64,000 bases of DNA from Vanessa cardui (lineage: Eukaryota; Arthropoda; Insecta; Lepidoptera; Nymphalidae), in assembly GCF_905220365.1 (NCBI RefSeq), contig NC_061140.1:3288501-3352500 (forward strand), read 5' to 3'. The translations under genes were made by a program, and so were the position numbers. The stretch's first letter is position 1. Every line of letters starts with the position of its first letter. Under the pieces are notes generated by a model. The model was not told where the DNA came from, searched no databases, and saw only the letters and a list, made by a program, of their open reading frames with translations. This document shows positions 1-64,000 of this stretch, piece after piece.

Positions 1-1135
1 ATTAAGCTCCTCACTCTATCAATGCATTTTCGTTTGTCAATTAGCGTCTAGGACTATGCACACCTTATATTCACCACTGCCCTGCCATACACTTTGTTGC
101 TACAAGAAATACTAACAATTCCATATACGCCCAATGTGGTACCGTTTTTGGCAACAGAACTTTATTACTGTTTGGCGGAAGATATTCTGAGTGGAATCAA
201 TCCAAACTGGCAAAGCCACCGAGATATCTCTTTATAGATTTTGACTTTATTATATGAGCTAAACTCTAAATATCAAAGATTTGCGAATGGAGAATTTGTG
301 ACAATAAAGTACAACGAAACGTACAACGTGACCACGAACGCTGTAAAGTGCTCGAAACGTCGATAAAAATAATTAATATACGCGATTTAAATCCGTTAAA
401 ACTAGTTTTATTTCAAGTCATTTTATATAATTTCATAGGTCGGATCGATTAAAGTTTACCCAATTTCTCTATGGTACTTTTAATCTGTGGCACAGTTCTA
501 ACGAGCGTTATCAGTTATCTAACTTAAGCGGAAGACAGGTGCTCATTGCTGTATCGATAAAGATTCTAAATCTATGATAATAATACCAAATGCCCACAAC
601 GAGTTATCTATCTTATAAAAAAGAAAAAAATATGTTGTATGTATATATGTATATTTTCTATCTATGATATCTACAATTTAATACTAATATATATGAAACT
701 GAACTATATGGAACTATATGGAAGGATATATAATTTTTATACCCCAAACTTACGACCGCTCGGTAACACACGAGCAAAAACTACTATATATATATATGTA
801 TATCAGTAATAAGGAAATCGAAACATATCATATTTTCATTTCTTTCTATCGGTTAAAAGGGCGGTATTATTGCTTAAACAACTGTCTCTTCCAACCTTTG
901 GGTAGAGACATCATATAAAAAAAATATTTATTATATGATATTTTAATACAGACTGTTTTCCTTATCAAACATAGGAATATAAAACCATCATTGATATTGT
1001 ACTTGGCAGTATTAGACCCATAGCTATCATCGCCAATACAATCCCAGCCAAAGAATATAGCATCGGTTTTATTTATTACTACTATGGATTTACATAAAGT
1101 TTTTTTTATTTACGACATCGGTATATCGGTAAGCT

Positions 1136-1320
1136 GGCTGGCAAATCGGCCACGTGATATGTGATAAGAGGTCCCATAGACATGGTCGCTTTTATTAACC
1201 ATTTCTTTCATCGCCAGCAAACTCGGAACAAGATGTTATATCGCTTGTGCCTGTATGCTTGCTCAGTCAACCTTCAAACCGGAACACAGCAAAACTATTA
1301 CCGTACAATCGGTCTACCTT
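1136..1320 (+). repeat. lepidopteran interspersed repeat (family R), diverged
   Basis: Contains GGCAAATCGGCCACGTGATA, CCCATAGACATGG, TTGTGCCTGTATGCTTGCTC and CCTTCAAACCGGAACACAGC, in the same order as in other copies. Confidence 0.6.
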
Positions 1321-1363
1321 GTAATACCTTGTAATTTAATCAACTATGTAGGTATATAGTATA

Positions 1364-1629
1364 CTAGCTGTGCCCACGACCTTGTATTTGAATTTAACAA
1401 AAAAAAAATATGGTAGCTTAAGTTACTCCTTATTGTATTAGTTATCTGCCAGTGAAAGTCCCGTCAAAATCGGTCTCCAGAGATTAGTCGGAACAAACTG
1501 ACAGACAGACAAAAATTGTAAAAAATGTTATTTTGTTATATGTACCGTGTATGTAAACATATACATTGAGTAAAAAAGGGCTATTTTAATATTACAAACA
1601 GACACTCCAATTTTGTTATATGTATAAAA
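1364..1629 (-). mobile_element. Helitron-like non-autonomous element (family H1)
   Basis: Reverse copy of a family running from TATAATAxAATTGGAGTGTC to CACAGCTAG. Landmarks CCGATTTTGACGGGACTTTC and TATAATAAGGAGTAACTTAG are recognisable in reverse. The CTAG end fits the CTRR 3' end of Helitrons. Confidence 0.7.
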
Positions 1630-1731
1630 GATAGTAACGCATAAAGTTGTTCACTTCATATATTTATTAGCTCACGACGTTAAAGAGAAATTATCTACGA
1701 AGTAATTGTGTAATAACGTTAATTGTTCCAG

Positions 1732-60523
<58,792 letters not shown>

Positions 60524-63500
60524 GAGTGAGATTGCCTTAGATAAAACAACTGCATCTAATTTTGTCTTTCATTATGAGTTATATATAAACCTCCTACTAA
60601 TGCATTAAAGTCTACCGTCTCTAATTATGAGATATATATACACATCCTACTAATAATTACTTTGGTTTACTCGTTTAATATATCATGTTTTTTTGTAGCT
60701 TTTATTTGTGGCAAAAAGGCAGGTATTATTTCTATCATGGTAAATAACTATTAAAATATGACATTAACGCTTATGATACAATTTAGAAATACACTGTGAA
60801 GCAAAATGATATAGCCTTATATCTGTTGAGTAGTAGTAAAATATTAATAACAGACTATCAAATTAGTTCACTAAAAGTTACATTTCCGAGCAATAAACAT
60901 TATTTTTTTACAGGTAACACCTCTGTAAAGATCTCCAAGCAAATAAAAGAAGTAGAAGAATAACTAAACGAATGACCAAAATGTTTAAGTAATATAACAA
61001 ATCATTAGTAACGATGGCAGAAAAACCAAAAACTTTATTAAAATAAGGGCTACGTAGTAAATATTTAACTTGCCGAATCGAGATGTAAAATATGCTAAGT
61101 TTAGACTCTCAGACTCTATAATATTCACAGAAATATTATCCAATAATAAAATTGGACATAAAATTTTTAATGCAAAACATTATGAAAATTTAATGTTCAA
61201 TCTGATGTTAGTGAAATCGTCGAGATTTTATTTTAATAACAAAATACTAAATGTTTTCTTAAAATAATATTATTACGAACGTTCCTTTTAAGAAAACCAT
61301 TTAATAAAATCTTAAATGATATACCATATCGGTAACGTTACCTATAAATAACAGATTATTGTTAGAATTTAAAAAGCGAATTATTCTTAAAATCAAAATA
61401 TTTTTTAAATTATTCAAATATTTTACGCAGAAATATAAAACCCATATCAGTATAACAAAAGAAAATCAGTGTCATACACGCCCGCAGTTAAAAAATGGCG
61501 TTTGAGATCTGTCAACTTGACAGGTTACATTTATTTTAGCGGGAAATTCCGCTTTACCTTTAGAAAAACCATCGAACCGTCTGACATTTACAAATGCAAG
61601 GCAAGAACTGTTAGAAATCGACTGAATCAGCGTAAGCATACCTTATCGTGTGTGAAATCTAAATACTTTTGAAGTCGATACTATTTATTTAAAAAATAAA
61701 TATACTTAAATTTGTAATATGCAAAAAAGCTATAAAACGTGATGTTTCATTATAATTATCAATTAAAATGTAATTATTGTCTTTGGTCGTTTTCAAGAGA
61801 ATGTCGTCAGTGAACGAAATTCCGTGAAAATTCATTTTAACAGTTTTATAGATGTTTTATTTCTGAACGAAACTAATTGGGGTTGTATAACGTAATGTTA
61901 TTTCCCTTGTATCATTTAAATCGAAAATAGTGTTTGTAGTAATCGAAAAAGAAACTTAGTTGGCTTTTTGGAAAATGGCTCTTATTTTTACTAATAGAAT
62001 AACTTTTTGCGTCTTTAAAACGTTCATTGTCAACCATTTCCTCTGCAGACAAACAAATGCAATACTTTATTTAATTACTCTATTCCCGCTTTCGGTAGGA
62101 ATAGCAACCTTCTTCCTATTTCAAGATCTTTTATTGTCTTTCCTTTTAAAACTAAAGGTGTTTATACTTTTATCGTATTTATTTATTATATTTTTATACC
62201 TCTTGACATATAATCTAACCACAGAAAAAAGAAATATGTTTTTATTATTGTTTATGCCATTTTGAAACAAAACGTAGTAACGCACTTTAGTCAATTTTTT
62301 TTTTCAAAATAAACAACTTCCAACTTGCAACGGAAAATTTTTAAAGCTATCGATTAAAATTATTGGAAAACAATTGTTACAAAATCGGAGGCATTTCCAA
62401 ACTCAAATAATTTCATTCTATGTTACTTGTCAAGAACTTGACACAACCTTTTAATTATTTCGAAATGTATTTAATGTATGTATTTATGGTCAGAACGCAG
62501 CTGCGAATCATTAAGAATGTATTTTATACAAACTTAATAGATTAAAAATACAAATGAAACGAATGTTGAAGAAACAGCTACTACTACTTGACGCATAAAT
62601 TGTACCGTGTTCATATATTTTCTTTAATGTAAAAAATAATTTTAACTTTTTAATTTTAATCACTTTTTAATCTGCCATAAACTGTCGTTTTGACAGGTTT
62701 CCTTTGAAATTGCTTATTTCATTAAATTAGGAGGATAATATAAAATACCACGAATTGCTATATCGAATAGCTAACGGTTTTTGAAATTCAAATTCGTTCT
62801 CATTTGAATACATGCATCTATCGAAACACACGCTTAAACACATAAAGAAAATATTGAAAATTGATACTTGTTATATTTGCACGTCATACAAATAGTATCA
62901 TTGTAATTTAAACACTTTTGACGACGAATCGTTTTACTTTGAAACGAATTAATATATTGATAATTTAATAAACAACGAATAATTTGGAATTTATTGAAAC
63001 AATCATAGATACTAAATAAAAAACTGAACGACACTGTTACGTCTCAGCTCGTATGTCAAACTGACGTTTGAGAAAGTATTTTCGAAAATAGAACACCTAC
63101 ATTTGACATGATTATATAAAATGTGATAGATTTTATTTTAAAAGTGTCAAATGAATTGACAGCATGTTATCTGATACAGATTTTTTTTAATTCTTGTACA
63201 GAATAGAATGTTATTATCTAGACAAAGACAATACAACACTTTAGTGCTCACGGTGTAAATAATATCAGATAGATTACGAAATAATGTTATCTGCATTGAA
63301 ATGATATAAATAGGTATAAGAAAAAAATTGCATGCTGATTGTGATTCAGTAATCTATATAAAATAGGAACGTTATCCGATCTGTTCAAATTTAGGCTGTA
63401 TATAAAATACTTAAGCTATAGTAGATTAAAAAAAAAACGAAATTTTCAATCTATGTAAGAAGTTTAACTAACGCTTTTGAAACTTAGCACTTTTCGAAAA

Positions 63501-64000
63501 TCTTATACTGTATTTATGAATGTACTTAAAAATATCTTTTTACTCTACATATCGTAAAAAATATCTGTACAGATAATAAAACATAGTGCAATTCTTTCTA
63601 TACATAATCATTTTATACTTATCTAAAATTATATTTACCTATCTAAATGAACGCACTCTTAAAAATAAGAAAATATGGGCGAAGTGAAACTTTTTTGAAT
63701 TAATAATATATTCCAATGACAAGCAACCAAACCTTAGCTTTAAATATTCCATACGATTTGCAAATTGTACATTTGTTATGGAGTACAAACTGTTCTTAAT
63801 TAACATATATTTATTTACTTAACTGCTAATGTTCATTATACAAGTTCCGTAGCTTCGAGAATAATTTCGCCGTGAACTAAACTCATTTTTACAATCATCA
63901 AAGTATATGGATTATGTAGCCGATCGGTGTCATATGCATTTAATGTCACATTATTTTTTTATCTGTATTCTTCCTGTCATTGGAATCGAGTTAGGATAAA
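60524..64000 (+). other. Trpm 3' UTR and downstream sequence
   Basis: AT-rich sequence with no coding region I can support on either strand. AATAAA lies at 60942-60947, just past a strong acceptor-like site (TTTTTTACAG, 60904-60913), so a spliced 3' UTR or alternative end is possible. A 101-codon hydrophobic open frame at 61960-62265 looks like chance AT-rich sequence. The true 3' end of the mRNA is not determinable here. Confidence 0.5.

Larger units (their letters stand above)
1..1731. other. intron upstream of w1
   Basis: AT-rich intron sequence. Holds the family R copy and H1 element listed separately. No coding sequence or RNA gene seen in the first 1.1 kb. Confidence 0.6.

Noticed and set aside
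61960..62265. 101-codon hydrophobic frame
   Set aside because: AT-rich, Phe/Leu-rich with no recognisable pattern; expected by chance in T-rich sequence.

Overview
The window is AT-rich, intron-heavy insect DNA, most likely from a lepidopteran and probably a butterfly. The host evidence is the protein similarity of the main gene together with repeat families typical of Lepidoptera: a tRNA-headed SINE of the Metulj type, Helitron-like elements ending in CTAG, and a repeat containing the string CTGTAGTTACACTGG. The species cannot be named from the sequence.

Almost the whole window is one gene on the + strand, the single insect TRPM cation-channel gene (Trpm). I reconstructed 26 consecutive coding exons from position 1732 to the stop codon at 60521-60523 by matching reading frame, splice phase and TRPM protein similarity. 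Every junction is phase-compatible. The joined product is about 1,474 residues and lacks only the extreme N-terminus, which lies upstream of the window. Exons w1-w9 encode the cytosolic TRPM homology regions, w10-w13 lead into and encode S1-S5, w14 encodes the pore and S6, w15 the TRP domain, w16-w17 a helical, probably coiled-coil segment, and w18-w26 a long disordered Ser/Pro-rich tail. No alpha-kinase or Nudix domain is encoded.

The most notable feature is that pore exon w14 exists twice in tandem (45638-45856 and 46423-46644). Both copies are intact, flanked by splice sites, phase 0 to phase 0, and encode different versions of the selectivity-filter/outer-pore/S6 segment (73 and 74 residues). 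They look like mutually exclusive exons that would give two channels with different pores. Both have weak, non-consensus donor sites, unlike most other exons of the gene.

Secondary items are a MADF-domain coding exon on the minus strand nested in the first intron of the window (2230-2616); a young-looking non-LTR retrotransposon with an intact endonuclease/reverse transcriptase frame (about 12094-15066) preceded by an exact 163-bp copy of a nearby sequence; a hAT-type MITE with a perfect 8-bp target duplication (57299-57594); long-TIR and fold-back elements; and many SINE and Helitron-like copies. The last 3.5 kb (60524-64000) is 3' UTR and downstream sequence with no gene I can support.
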